Of a stretch of 5,017 nt of DNA, positions 1 through 5,017 are shown piece after piece. Numbering within the stretch: position 1 is the stretch's first letter; every line of letters starts with the position of its first letter. The position numbers were made by a program, and so were the translations under genes. Origin of the DNA: Nitrospiraceae bacterium UBA6898 (GTDB lineage Bacteria > Nitrospirota > Thermodesulfovibrionia > Thermodesulfovibrionales > UBA6898). The notes under the pieces were generated by a model. That model was not told the DNA's origin. It did not search any database and was given only the letters and a program-made list of their open reading frames with translations. The stretch is from NCBI GenBank assembly GCA_002448975.1, contig DKBO01000203.1, positions 293-5,309 of the forward strand. The letters are read 5' to 3'.

Positions 1-620
1 TTGGCAGATACGGAGATAACACCCTGGCCGCCGAGAGCCATGAGCGGCAGGGTCGTAAAATCATCGCCTGAGATCACATCGATCCTGTCACCGCAGAGCC
101 TGATGATCTCGCTCACCTGCTTCATGTCGCCGGTTGCCTCCTTAATGCCTACGATGTTCTTTATCTCTGCAAGACGTGCGACCGTGGAAGGCAGCATGTT
201 CACCGCAGTCCTGCCGGGGACATTATAGAGCACGAGCGGTATTCTTACCGACTCAGCAACCGCTTTATAATGCCGGTACAACCCTTCCTGTGTCGGCTTG
301 TTGTAATAGGGACTGACCAGAAGGGCTGCATCTGCCCCGGATTTCTTCGCCTCTTTCGTGATCATGATCGTCTCATCCGTGGCGTTGGCCCCTGTCCCGG
401 CGATGATCGGTACCCTGTTCCTGACCACCTCTACCGTGAACTGTATGACCCTGAAGTGTTCCTTATAGTCGAGCGTAGCCGACTCACCGGTCGTGCCGCA
501 GGGCACAATGGCATTCGTGCCTTCCTTAATATGCCATTCTATGAGGCTGCCGAGTGCCTTCTCATCGACCTTTCCGTTCCTGAACGGGGTAACGATCGCA
601 ACAATTGATCCTCTGAACAT
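1..620 (-). CDS. dapA: 4-hydroxy-tetrahydrodipicolinate synthase, partial (C-terminus beyond left edge)
   Basis: DapA condenses pyruvate with aspartate-4-semialdehyde in the cytoplasm, the first committed step of the diaminopimelate/lysine pathway. About 206 codons are visible, starting with MFRGSIVAIVTPF; the family is usually about 290 residues, so roughly 85 C-terminal residues lie outside the window. All expected TIM-barrel active-site motifs are present: GTTGES (Thr43, Thr44), YYNKP (Tyr106), YNVPGRT (Tyr132, Arg137) and GIKEATGD, whose Lys160 is the Schiff-base lysine. These are each one residue off the E. coli numbering (44/45, 107, 133, 138, 161). The known lysine-feedback positions are mostly kept: Ser47, Ala48, His55, Asn79, Glu83 and Tyr105, with Tyr52 where E. 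coli has His53. The ATG start is set by an excellent Shine-Dalgarno and by family N-termini. It is the third gene of the lysA-dapF-dapA operon. Related aldolases (N-acetylneuraminate lyase, KDG aldolase) share the fold, but the dap neighbours and the GTTGES motif settle the assignment. Confidence 0.97.
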   Translation of the reverse strand, partial: MFRGSIVAIVTPFRNGKVDEKALGSLIEWHIKEGTNAIVPCGTTGESATLDYKEHFRVIQFTVEVVRNRVPIIAGTGANATDETIMITKEAKKSGADAALLVSPYYNKPTQEGLYRHYKAVAESVRIPLVLYNVPGRTAVNMLPSTVARLAEIKNIVGIKEATGDMKQVSEIIRLCGDRIDVISGDDFTTLPLMALGGQGVISVSA

Positions 621-624
621 AACT

Positions 625-632
625 ACCTCCTT
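625..632 (-). promoter_or_regulatory. Strong Shine-Dalgarno of dapA
   Basis: Read on the minus strand this is AAGGAGGT, a perfect anti-16S match, four bases before the dapA ATG at 620-618. It fixes the start codon. It also implies that dapA is translated independently and strongly, unlike dapF, which has no comparable site. It sits wholly in the 23-base gap between the dapF stop and the dapA start. Confidence 0.9.
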
Positions 633-643
633 GGTATTTACTG

Positions 644-1468
644 TTATATCCGGCCTTCAAATACTTCCTCGGCAGGTCCGGTCATAGAGACATGGCCACC
701 CTCATCGAGCTCTATGAGAAGATCCCCGCCAAGGAGTTTTATCGTAACCTTCTTCTGCACCAAGCCCTTCAGGTTTGCAGCAACGGCAACGGCCGATGCA
801 CCGGTGCCGCAGGCCATGGTCTCGCCGGCGCCCCTTTCCCAGACACGCATACGCACGGTCTGTGAATCTACTACCTGCGCAAACTCGACGTTGACCTTCC
901 GGGGAAAAAGCTTATGCGTCTCGATGCCCGGCCCATACCTTTGTACATCGAAGCCTTCGACGTCATCCACAAAGATGACCGCGTGAGGGTTCCCCATGGA
1001 GACACAGGTAATATTAAACGTTTTGTCCTCTATTGTTAAAGGATAATCTTGTATCAGCCCGTCAAGATCAACAGGGATCTTTCTGCCGTCAAGTACCGGA
1101 GCGCCCATATCTACCTTCACCAGGTCTCCAGTCTTCTTCGGCTTTATGATGCCTGCAGCCGTTTCTATCTCCAGGACGCTCTTTTCGGACAGCTGTCTGT
1201 CCCAGATATACTTTGCAAAGCACCTGATGCCGTTTCCGCACATCTCGACCTCGCTGCCGTCGGCGTTGAAGATGCTCATCCGGAAATCTGCCTTTTCCGA
1301 ATTATCCAGAAGAAGGATCTGGTCCGCCCCGATGCCGAACCTGCGGTCACAGAGCCTTCTGGCGAACGCTCCGAACTCCTCACGCCTCACCCCTACTTTT
1401 CCGTCACGGCAGTCAATGACAATGAAATCATTGCCGATACCCTGCATCTTGGTAAAGGGAATCTTCAT
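644..1468 (-). CDS. dapF: Diaminopimelate epimerase
   Basis: DapF interconverts LL- and meso-diaminopimelate without a cofactor, supplying meso-DAP to peptidoglycan and to LysA. The protein has 274 residues, full family length. The N-terminus carries the hallmark FTKMQGIGNDFIVID (residues 5-19). The two catalytic cysteines are visible: Cys77 in EMCGNGIRC at the end of the first half, and Cys220 in ACGTGASA in the second half, corresponding to E. coli Cys73 and Cys217. Substrate-binding motifs NADGSEVEMCGNG, GNPHAVIFVDD (159-169) and ERGAGET (211-217) are intact. The two-domain pseudo-symmetric fold of the family is therefore complete. The ATG overlaps the lysA stop as ATGA, and no Shine-Dalgarno is visible in the preceding 15 bases, so translation probably depends on coupling to lysA. 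The next methionine (residue 8) lies inside the conserved motif, which supports the first ATG. Confidence 0.98.
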   Translation of the reverse strand: MKIPFTKMQGIGNDFIVIDCRDGKVGVRREEFGAFARRLCDRRFGIGADQILLLDNSEKADFRMSIFNADGSEVEMCGNGIRCFAKYIWDRQLSEKSVLEIETAAGIIKPKKTGDLVKVDMGAPVLDGRKIPVDLDGLIQDYPLTIEDKTFNITCVSMGNPHAVIFVDDVEGFDVQRYGPGIETHKLFPRKVNVEFAQVVDSQTVRMRVWERGAGETMACGTGASAVAVAANLKGLVQKKVTIKLLGGDLLIELDEGGHVSMTGPAEEVFEGRI

Positions 1469-2721
1469 CGCGAATACCGGGGCATTACCTCGTGCCGGAC
1501 AAGGTCCTCATAGCTGCCCCGTTTAGAGATCAGTGCATGCGTTTCGCCTTTCACCATCACCTCTGCCAACCTCGGCCTGCTGTTGTATGTTGAACTCATA
1601 GACATGCCGTATGCCCCTGCGCTCATCACCGCAAGATACTCGCCCCTGTTCACACGGTCTATTGTCCGCCCCCTGGCAAAAAAGTCGCCGGACTCGCATA
1701 TCGGGCCGACAACATCAGCCCTGATCTGCTCCCTCTTCTTCTTCACAACCGGTGAGATATGGTGGTAGGCATCATACAGCGACGGCCTCATGAGGTCGTT
1801 CATGCCAGCATCGACGATGACGAATGTCTTGCCCGCGCCCTGTTTCAGGTAGAGCGTCCGGGTGACAAGAATTCCGGCATTCCCGACAATCGACCTTCCG
1901 GGCTCCATAACCAGGGTAATATTTCTATCCATTATGAGAGGCAGAAGCCTCTTTGCAATATCAGCAGGTGCCGGAGGCTTTTCGCTCTGGTAGGTAATGC
2001 CGAGACCTCCGCCGATATCGAGATATCTAATGGTTATCTTCTGCTTCTTCAGCGCATCCAGAAGAATAAGAATCCTTTTTACGGCATCCACAAAAGGCGC
2101 GATCTTGGTTATCTGAGAGCCGATATGTTTCTGCACGCCCACAACCTCAATGTTGCGCAGACGTGCGGCAAGCCGGTAATACTCGATTGCATCATCTACC
2201 GATATCCCGAACTTGTGCTCCTTCATCCCGGTCGATATATAGGGGTGTGTCTGGGGGTCTATATCGGGATTGATCCTGAGCGCGATCGGTGCCTTTACCT
2301 TCATGGTGCCGGCAACCCGGTCGATCTCCCGCAGCTCGTCAGCAGACTCGACATTGAACATCAGCACCCGAGATCTCAGCGCAAAACGAATCTCGTCCTC
2401 AGTCTTGCCGACCCCGGCATAGACGATCTTTTCCGCGGGTATTCCGGCTTTCAGCGCACGAAACAACTCTCCGCCTGACACGATATCCGCACCGGAGCCC
2501 TGCTGTGCCAGCAGCTTCAGTATAGCGCCGTTGGTATTCGCCTTAAGTGCATAACAGATGATATGCGGGAATGTTCCGTAGGCGTCATCATAGGCCCTGA
2601 AATGTCTTACGATGGTCTCATGGCTGTAAATGTAAAGGGGTGTACCATATCTCTCTGCAAGAAACCTGACAGGGACATCCTCCGCGTACAACTCATTCCC
2701 CCGGTACTGAAAAAAGTGCAT
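1465..2721 (-). CDS. lysA: Diaminopimelate decarboxylase
   Basis: LysA is a PLP-dependent fold-III (alanine-racemase-like) enzyme that decarboxylates the D-centre of meso-diaminopimelate to give L-lysine, the last step of the pathway. The 418 residues match family length. Visible landmarks in order: YALKAN with PLP-binding Lys60; SGGE (82-85); HKFGIS (169-174); HIGSQ with His199 stacking on PLP; DIGGGLG (235-241), the glycine loop for the PLP phosphate; EPGRS (273-277); DAGMNDLMRPSLY (304-316); CESGDFFA with catalytic Cys342 contributed across the dimer; and SAGAYG (367-372), then SMSSTYNSRPR (374-384). CESGD and the dap neighbours favour LysA over ornithine, arginine or carboxynorspermidine decarboxylases. 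The ATG start has a GGAG Shine-Dalgarno (plus-strand 2729-2732) seven bases upstream. It is the first gene of the operon, divergent from acn, and its stop overlaps the dapF start by four bases. Confidence 0.98.
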   Translation of the reverse strand: MHFFQYRGNELYAEDVPVRFLAERYGTPLYIYSHETIVRHFRAYDDAYGTFPHIICYALKANTNGAILKLLAQQGSGADIVSGGELFRALKAGIPAEKIVYAGVGKTEDEIRFALRSRVLMFNVESADELREIDRVAGTMKVKAPIALRINPDIDPQTHPYISTGMKEHKFGISVDDAIEYYRLAARLRNIEVVGVQKHIGSQITKIAPFVDAVKRILILLDALKKQKITIRYLDIGGGLGITYQSEKPPAPADIAKRLLPLIMDRNITLVMEPGRSIVGNAGILVTRTLYLKQGAGKTFVIVDAGMNDLMRPSLYDAYHHISPVVKKKREQIRADVVGPICESGDFFARGRTIDRVNRGEYLAVMSAGAYGMSMSSTYNSRPRLAEVMVKGETHALISKRGSYEDLVRHEVMPRYSR

Positions 2722-2748
2722 GATCTATCTCCAGAACGCTATTTCCGC

Positions 2749-2776
2749 TTGATTTTTCTCTATTTTTTACCATAAT
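2749..2776 (+). promoter_or_regulatory. Candidate sigma-70 promoter of acn
   Basis: TTGATT (2749-2754, four of six consensus bases) and CATAAT (2771-2776, five of six) are separated by 16 bases. A start near 2783 would give an untranslated leader of about 64 bases. The -10 lies inside a short AT-only inverted repeat (TTTTTA at 2764-2769 and TAAAAA at 2776-2781) that also covers the lysA -10 candidate. No recognisable operator for a known regulator was seen. By-eye prediction. Confidence 0.4.
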
Positions 2777-2793
2777 AAAAAGAGCTAAGTCAA
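2764..2793 (-). promoter_or_regulatory. Candidate sigma-70 promoter of the lysA-dapF-dapA operon
   Basis: On the minus strand a TTGACT (-35, plus positions 2788-2793) is followed after 18 bases by TAAAAA (-10, plus 2764-2769). The -35 matches five of six consensus bases and the -10 four of six, in an AT-rich stretch. Transcription would start near 2757, leaving a leader of about 35 bases before the lysA ATG. That leader is too short for a lysine riboswitch or an attenuator. The call is by eye only and overlaps the acn promoter candidate. Confidence 0.4.
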
Positions 2794-2837
2794 AATATGT
2801 CTTCGCCGTTTCGTTGCATAATTCCAGGAGCAACATA

Positions 2838-2841
2838 GAGG
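2838..2841 (+). promoter_or_regulatory. Shine-Dalgarno that decides the acn start
   Basis: GAGG sits five bases before the ATG at 2847. An in-frame TTG at 2814 would extend the protein by 11 residues, but those residues (LHNSRSNIEAF if read without initiation) do not resemble an aconitase N-terminus, and no good Shine-Dalgarno precedes the TTG. The ATG is therefore preferred. Confidence 0.75.
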
Positions 2842-2846
2842 CATTT

Positions 2847-4796
2847 ATGGGTAAGAACATTGTCGAAAAGATATTTGGGTCACATCTCGCGCACGGAGAG
2901 CTCAGGTCCGGGTCGCCGGTCGAACTGCATATAGATCAGGTCTATACGCAGGATGCAACGGGAACCATGGCATGGCTTCAGTTCGAGGCAATGGGGCTCG
3001 AGAGGGTAAAGGTACCGCTTGCCGTGTCTTATGTGGACCACAACATGCTGCAGCAGGATTATATGAACCCCGACGATCATCTTTTCCTTCAGACCGTTGC
3101 CGCTAAATACGGCGCGTACTTCTCCCGGCCGGGTAACGGCATCTGCCACCAGGTGCATCTCGAACAGTTTGCTGCACCCGGGAAGATCGCACTCGGCACG
3201 GACAGCCACACACCTACCGGAGGTGGTATGGCCATGATCTCTATAGGCGTCGGCGGTCTTGATGCCGCCACGGTCATGGGAGGCTCCCCCTTTGCACTGA
3301 CCATGCCAAAGGTCCTCAAGATCCATCTCCTCGGCAAGCTCAAACGGCCGTATGTGACCGCCATGGACGTGATACTCGAGATCTTGAGAAGGCTTACCGT
3401 AAAAGGCGGCGTCGGGAAGATCCTGGAATATGGCGGACCGGGGGTCAGGGATCTCAACGTCACTGAGCGTGCAACGATCACGAACATGGGAGCGGAACTG
3501 GGCGCCACCACGTCCATCTTCCCGAGCGACGAACGGACAAAATTCTATCTTGCGGCAGTAGGGAGGGAAACTGACTGGACAGAGCTTTCCGCTGACGATG
3601 ATGCATCCTATGCCGAGGTAATCAGGATCAACCTCGGGAAGATCGAACCCATGATCGCCCAGCCGCATAGCCCGGACAATGTCGTGACCGTAAAGAGTCT
3701 TGCGGGCACCAGGGTCCATCAGGTCTGCATTGGCAGCTGCACCAATTCCTCATACCAGGCAATGAAGTCCATAGCCTCAATCCTGAAAGGCAAGACAGTC
3801 AGCGAAGGGGTAAACCTTCTCATCAATCCCGGCTCTAAGCAGGTCTACGAGATGATCGCCAGGGAAGGGCTTGTCGCCGACATGGTCGCCGCGGGAGCCA
3901 GGATGCTTGAATCGTCCTGCGGCCCCTGCATCGGCATGGGCGGAGCGCCGGCGAGCGGACAGGTATCCGTGCGGTCCTATAACAGGAACTTCAAGGGGAG
4001 GAGCGGCACCAGGGACGCCTTTGTCTATCTTGCGAGCCCCGTCTCCTGTGCTATTTTTGCCCTCAAGGGTGAAATGGTCGACCCGCGCGAGGCGGGTATT
4101 GTCATGAAGAAGTTCAAGGAGCCTTCCCAATATCATATCAACAGGAACTTCCTCATTCCTCCTCAGCAGGACACCTCTGACGTAAAGGTCATCAAGGGCC
4201 CGAACATCAAGGATGTTTCGGTCAAGGACGCACTGAAAGACCGGATCGAAGCTGAGGTACTGATCAAGTTGGGAGACAACATTACGACTGATGACATCAT
4301 GCCCGCAGGCTCCAAAGTGCTGCCGTTCCGGTCGAATATCCCTGCCATTGCGAACTTTGTCTTCAGTAATCTGGACGCCACCTTCAGCTCGCGGGCCATG
4401 GAGGCAAAAGAAAAGGGGGGCGGCATCATTGTCGGCGGGGAAAATTACGGACAGGGGTCTTCGCGTGAACATGCGGCGATCGCTCCCATGCACCTCGGCA
4501 TACAGGCGGTCATTGCAAGATCTTTCGCTCGCATCCACCGTTCGAACCTGATCAATTTCGGCATCCTTCCGCTCGAGTTCGTGAACGCCGGTGATTACGA
4601 AAAGACCTCCCAGGGCGACCGGCTGGTCATCGGCAACATATCCGGCGTGATCAGCGGAAGCCAGGAATACGTTGTGGAGAACGCGACAAAAGGGTATACC
4701 TTCAGGGTCAGGTCGACGCTGAACGAAAGGGAGCGTGACGTAGTCGTGAAAGGCGGCCTTCTGCCGTACACCAGGGAACGTTCCGGAAAGGCCTGA
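2847..4796 (+). CDS. acn: Aconitate hydratase, short single-chain (Aquifex-type) form
   Basis: This enzyme isomerises citrate and isocitrate through cis-aconitate using a [4Fe-4S] cluster, in the cytosolic TCA cycle. From the ATG the product has 649 residues, much shorter than AcnA (about 890) or AcnB (about 865), and resembles the 'Aquifex-type' putative aconitases. Active-site residues of mitochondrial aconitase have clear counterparts: QDAT (Gln35), VDHN (Asp64, His65), His101, TDSH (Asp119-His121), MGAELGATTS (Glu217), the cluster ligands Cys298 (GSCTNSSY) and Cys358/Cys361 (SSCGPCIG), RNFKGR (Arg380, Arg385) and GSSREHAA (Arg540). The C-terminal swivel domain begins near residue 470 with LGDNITTDDIMPAG and carries FRSNI (Arg495), an aconitase-like substrate loop. 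3-isopropylmalate dehydratase and homoaconitase are relatives, but bacterial forms are usually split into two subunits and carry a different loop (YLRT-like). The gene is divergent from lysA and followed by a tRNA pair. Confidence 0.93.
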   Translation: MGKNIVEKIFGSHLAHGELRSGSPVELHIDQVYTQDATGTMAWLQFEAMGLERVKVPLAVSYVDHNMLQQDYMNPDDHLFLQTVAAKYGAYFSRPGNGICHQVHLEQFAAPGKIALGTDSHTPTGGGMAMISIGVGGLDAATVMGGSPFALTMPKVLKIHLLGKLKRPYVTAMDVILEILRRLTVKGGVGKILEYGGPGVRDLNVTERATITNMGAELGATTSIFPSDERTKFYLAAVGRETDWTELSADDDASYAEVIRINLGKIEPMIAQPHSPDNVVTVKSLAGTRVHQVCIGSCTNSSYQAMKSIASILKGKTVSEGVNLLINPGSKQVYEMIAREGLVADMVAAGARMLESSCGPCIGMGGAPASGQVSVRSYNRNFKGRSGTRDAFVYLASPVSCAIFALKGEMVDPREAGIVMKKFKEPSQYHINRNFLIPPQQDTSDVKVIKGPNIKDVSVKDALKDRIEAEVLIKLGDNITTDDIMPAGSKVLPFRSNIPAIANFVFSNLDATFSSRAMEAKEKGGGIIVGGENYGQGSSREHAAIAPMHLGIQAVIARSFARIHRSNLINFGILPLEFVNAGDYEKTSQGDRLVIGNISGVISGSQEYVVENATKGYTFRVRSTLNERERDVVVKGGLLPYTRERSGKA

Positions 4797-4829
4797 GCGC
4801 AGCCTTGCTGAATTGACAACAAGCGCTCA
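4794..4829 (+). repeat. Inverted repeat at the acn stop, possible weak terminator
   Basis: TGAGCGC (4794-4800, beginning with the acn stop codon) is the exact reverse complement of GCGCTCA (4823-4829): seven base pairs around a 22-base loop. T-rich sequence follows, but only after a six-base gap (TAGGGTG, then TATTTTATTA), so it is a poor match to a classical intrinsic terminator. It is the only hairpin candidate between acn and the tRNAs. The loop contains the TTGACA of the presumed tRNA promoter. Confidence 0.35.
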
Positions 4830-4842
4830 TAGGGTGTATTTT
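4813..4842 (+). promoter_or_regulatory. Candidate promoter of the tRNA-Lys/tRNA-Glu transcript
   Basis: A perfect TTGACA (4813-4818) is followed after 18 bases by TATTTT (4837-4842, four of six consensus bases). The start would fall around 4849, about ten bases before the mature 5' end of tRNA-Lys. A dedicated promoter fits the usual need for strong tRNA transcription. The -35 is convincing, the -10 is only moderate. Confidence 0.55.
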
Positions 4843-4859
4843 ATTACTTCTTTATTTCA

Positions 4860-4935
4860 GGGCCGCTAGCTCAGTTGGTAGAGCAACGCCCTTTTAAGGC
4901 GTGGGTCGAAGGTTCGAATCCTTCGCGGCTCACCA
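4860..4935 (+). tRNA. tRNA-Lys (anticodon TTT)
   Basis: The cloverleaf folds by eye: acceptor GGGCCGC (4860-4866) with GCGGCTC (4925-4931, one G-U pair); D-stem GCTC/GAGC (4869-4872, 4881-4884); anticodon stem ACGCC/GGCGT around loop CTTTTAA with anticodon TTT at 4893-4895; five-base variable region; T-arm GAAGG/CCTTC around TTCGAAT. The discriminator is A4932 and the CCA is encoded (4933-4935). Total length is 76 bases. It reads lysine codons AAA and AAG. It lies four bases from tRNA-Glu, so the two are almost certainly co-transcribed. Confidence 0.98.
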
Positions 4936-4939
4936 GGAT

Positions 4940-5017
4940 GTCCCCATCGTCTAGCCCGGCCTAGGACATCGCCCTTTCAAGGCGGTAACGCGGGTTCGAA
5001 TCCCGCTGGGGACGCCA
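4940..5017 (+). tRNA. tRNA-Glu (anticodon TTC)
   Basis: Acceptor GTCCCCA (4940-4946) pairs perfectly with TGGGGAC (5007-5013), followed by discriminator G5014 and an encoded CCA ending at the last base of the window. The anticodon stem TCGCC/GGCGG encloses loop CTTTCAA with anticodon TTC at 4976-4978. The T-arm is GCGGG/CCCGC around TTCGAAT, using C-rich 5001-5006. The D-arm starts GTC and has an enlarged loop (TAGCCCGGCCTA), giving 78 bases instead of the 76 of E. coli tRNA-Glu. It reads GAA and GAG, and also serves tetrapyrrole synthesis in organisms that use glutamyl-tRNA reductase. Confidence 0.98.

Noticed and set aside
1759..2478. 239-codon open frame on the plus strand inside lysA
   Set aside because: It is antisense to the conserved LysA core, has no domain, and reflects codon bias of the real gene.
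2797..2838. Tiny 13-codon ATG frame upstream of acn (leader peptide?)
   Set aside because: It starts without a Shine-Dalgarno, has no run of regulatory codons and is not followed by an attenuator-like hairpin.
2722..2846. Lysine riboswitch ahead of lysA
   Set aside because: The known lysine riboswitch needs about 170-180 bases with several conserved helices. Only about 35 bases of predicted leader and no such helices are present.
2814..2846. Upstream TTG start for acn
   Set aside because: It adds 11 residues unlike family N-termini and lacks a good Shine-Dalgarno, whereas the ATG at 2847 has GAGG at proper spacing.
2880..3719. Long open frame (279 codons) on the minus strand inside acn
   Set aside because: It lies wholly antisense to a well-conserved aconitase, has no recognisable domain, and its composition (rich in His, Arg, Gly and Cys) is typical of a shadow frame.
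3777..4538. 253-codon open frame on the minus strand inside acn
   Set aside because: It is antisense to the aconitase C-terminal half, where every conserved motif is on the plus strand. No family is recognisable.
4860..5017. Near-repeat between the two tRNA anticodon and T arms as an attachment site or duplication
   Set aside because: The shared CGCCCTTT-AAGGCG and TTCGAAT segments are normal conserved tRNA structure. No integrase or displaced tRNA fragment is in the window.

Overview
This window is ordinary bacterial chromosome carrying housekeeping genes. It holds a lysine-biosynthesis operon on the minus strand (lysA, dapF, then dapA running off the left edge), a divergent gene for a single-chain aconitate hydratase on the plus strand, and a tRNA-Lys/tRNA-Glu pair that ends exactly at the right edge. 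Coding density is high. The only real non-coding stretches are the roughly 125-base lysA/acn divergent intergenic region and the 63 bases between acn and the first tRNA. No mobile element, CRISPR array, phage gene or unknown gene family is visible.

Organism: bacterial, moderate GC, good Shine-Dalgarno sites and CCA-encoding tRNA genes. The lysA-dapF-dapA order, a short (about 650-residue) Aquifex-type aconitase instead of the longer AcnA or AcnB, and the GCCCGGCC D-loop of tRNA-Glu would fit a Nitrospirota or Desulfobacterota-like (former deltaproteobacterial) genome. This is an inference from memory of those groups, not a firm assignment.

Layout: dapA (1-620, minus, C-terminus missing), dapF (644-1468, minus) and lysA (1465-2721, minus) are tightly packed. 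lysA and dapF overlap by four bases (ATGA), and dapF is followed by a 20-odd-base gap holding a perfect Shine-Dalgarno for dapA. Positions 2722-2846 form a divergent promoter region in which candidate -10 elements for lysA and acn nearly abut. acn (2847-4796, plus) is followed by an inverted repeat that starts at its stop codon and encloses a perfect TTGACA, the likely -35 of the tRNA promoter. tRNA-Lys(TTT) is at 4860-4935 and tRNA-Glu(TTC) at 4940-5017.

How the genes work together: DapA makes the first committed intermediate of the diaminopimelate route, DapF converts LL- to meso-diaminopimelate (needed for peptidoglycan), and LysA decarboxylates meso-diaminopimelate to lysine. The aconitase serves the TCA cycle (citrate to isocitrate). 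It is linked to the operon only by the shared intergenic region, apart from the general fact that the lysine pathway draws on TCA-derived aspartate. The DapA sequence retains most residues of the known lysine-feedback site, so flux is probably controlled at that enzyme. I found no evidence of an undescribed system; the findings are modest regulatory and annotation points.
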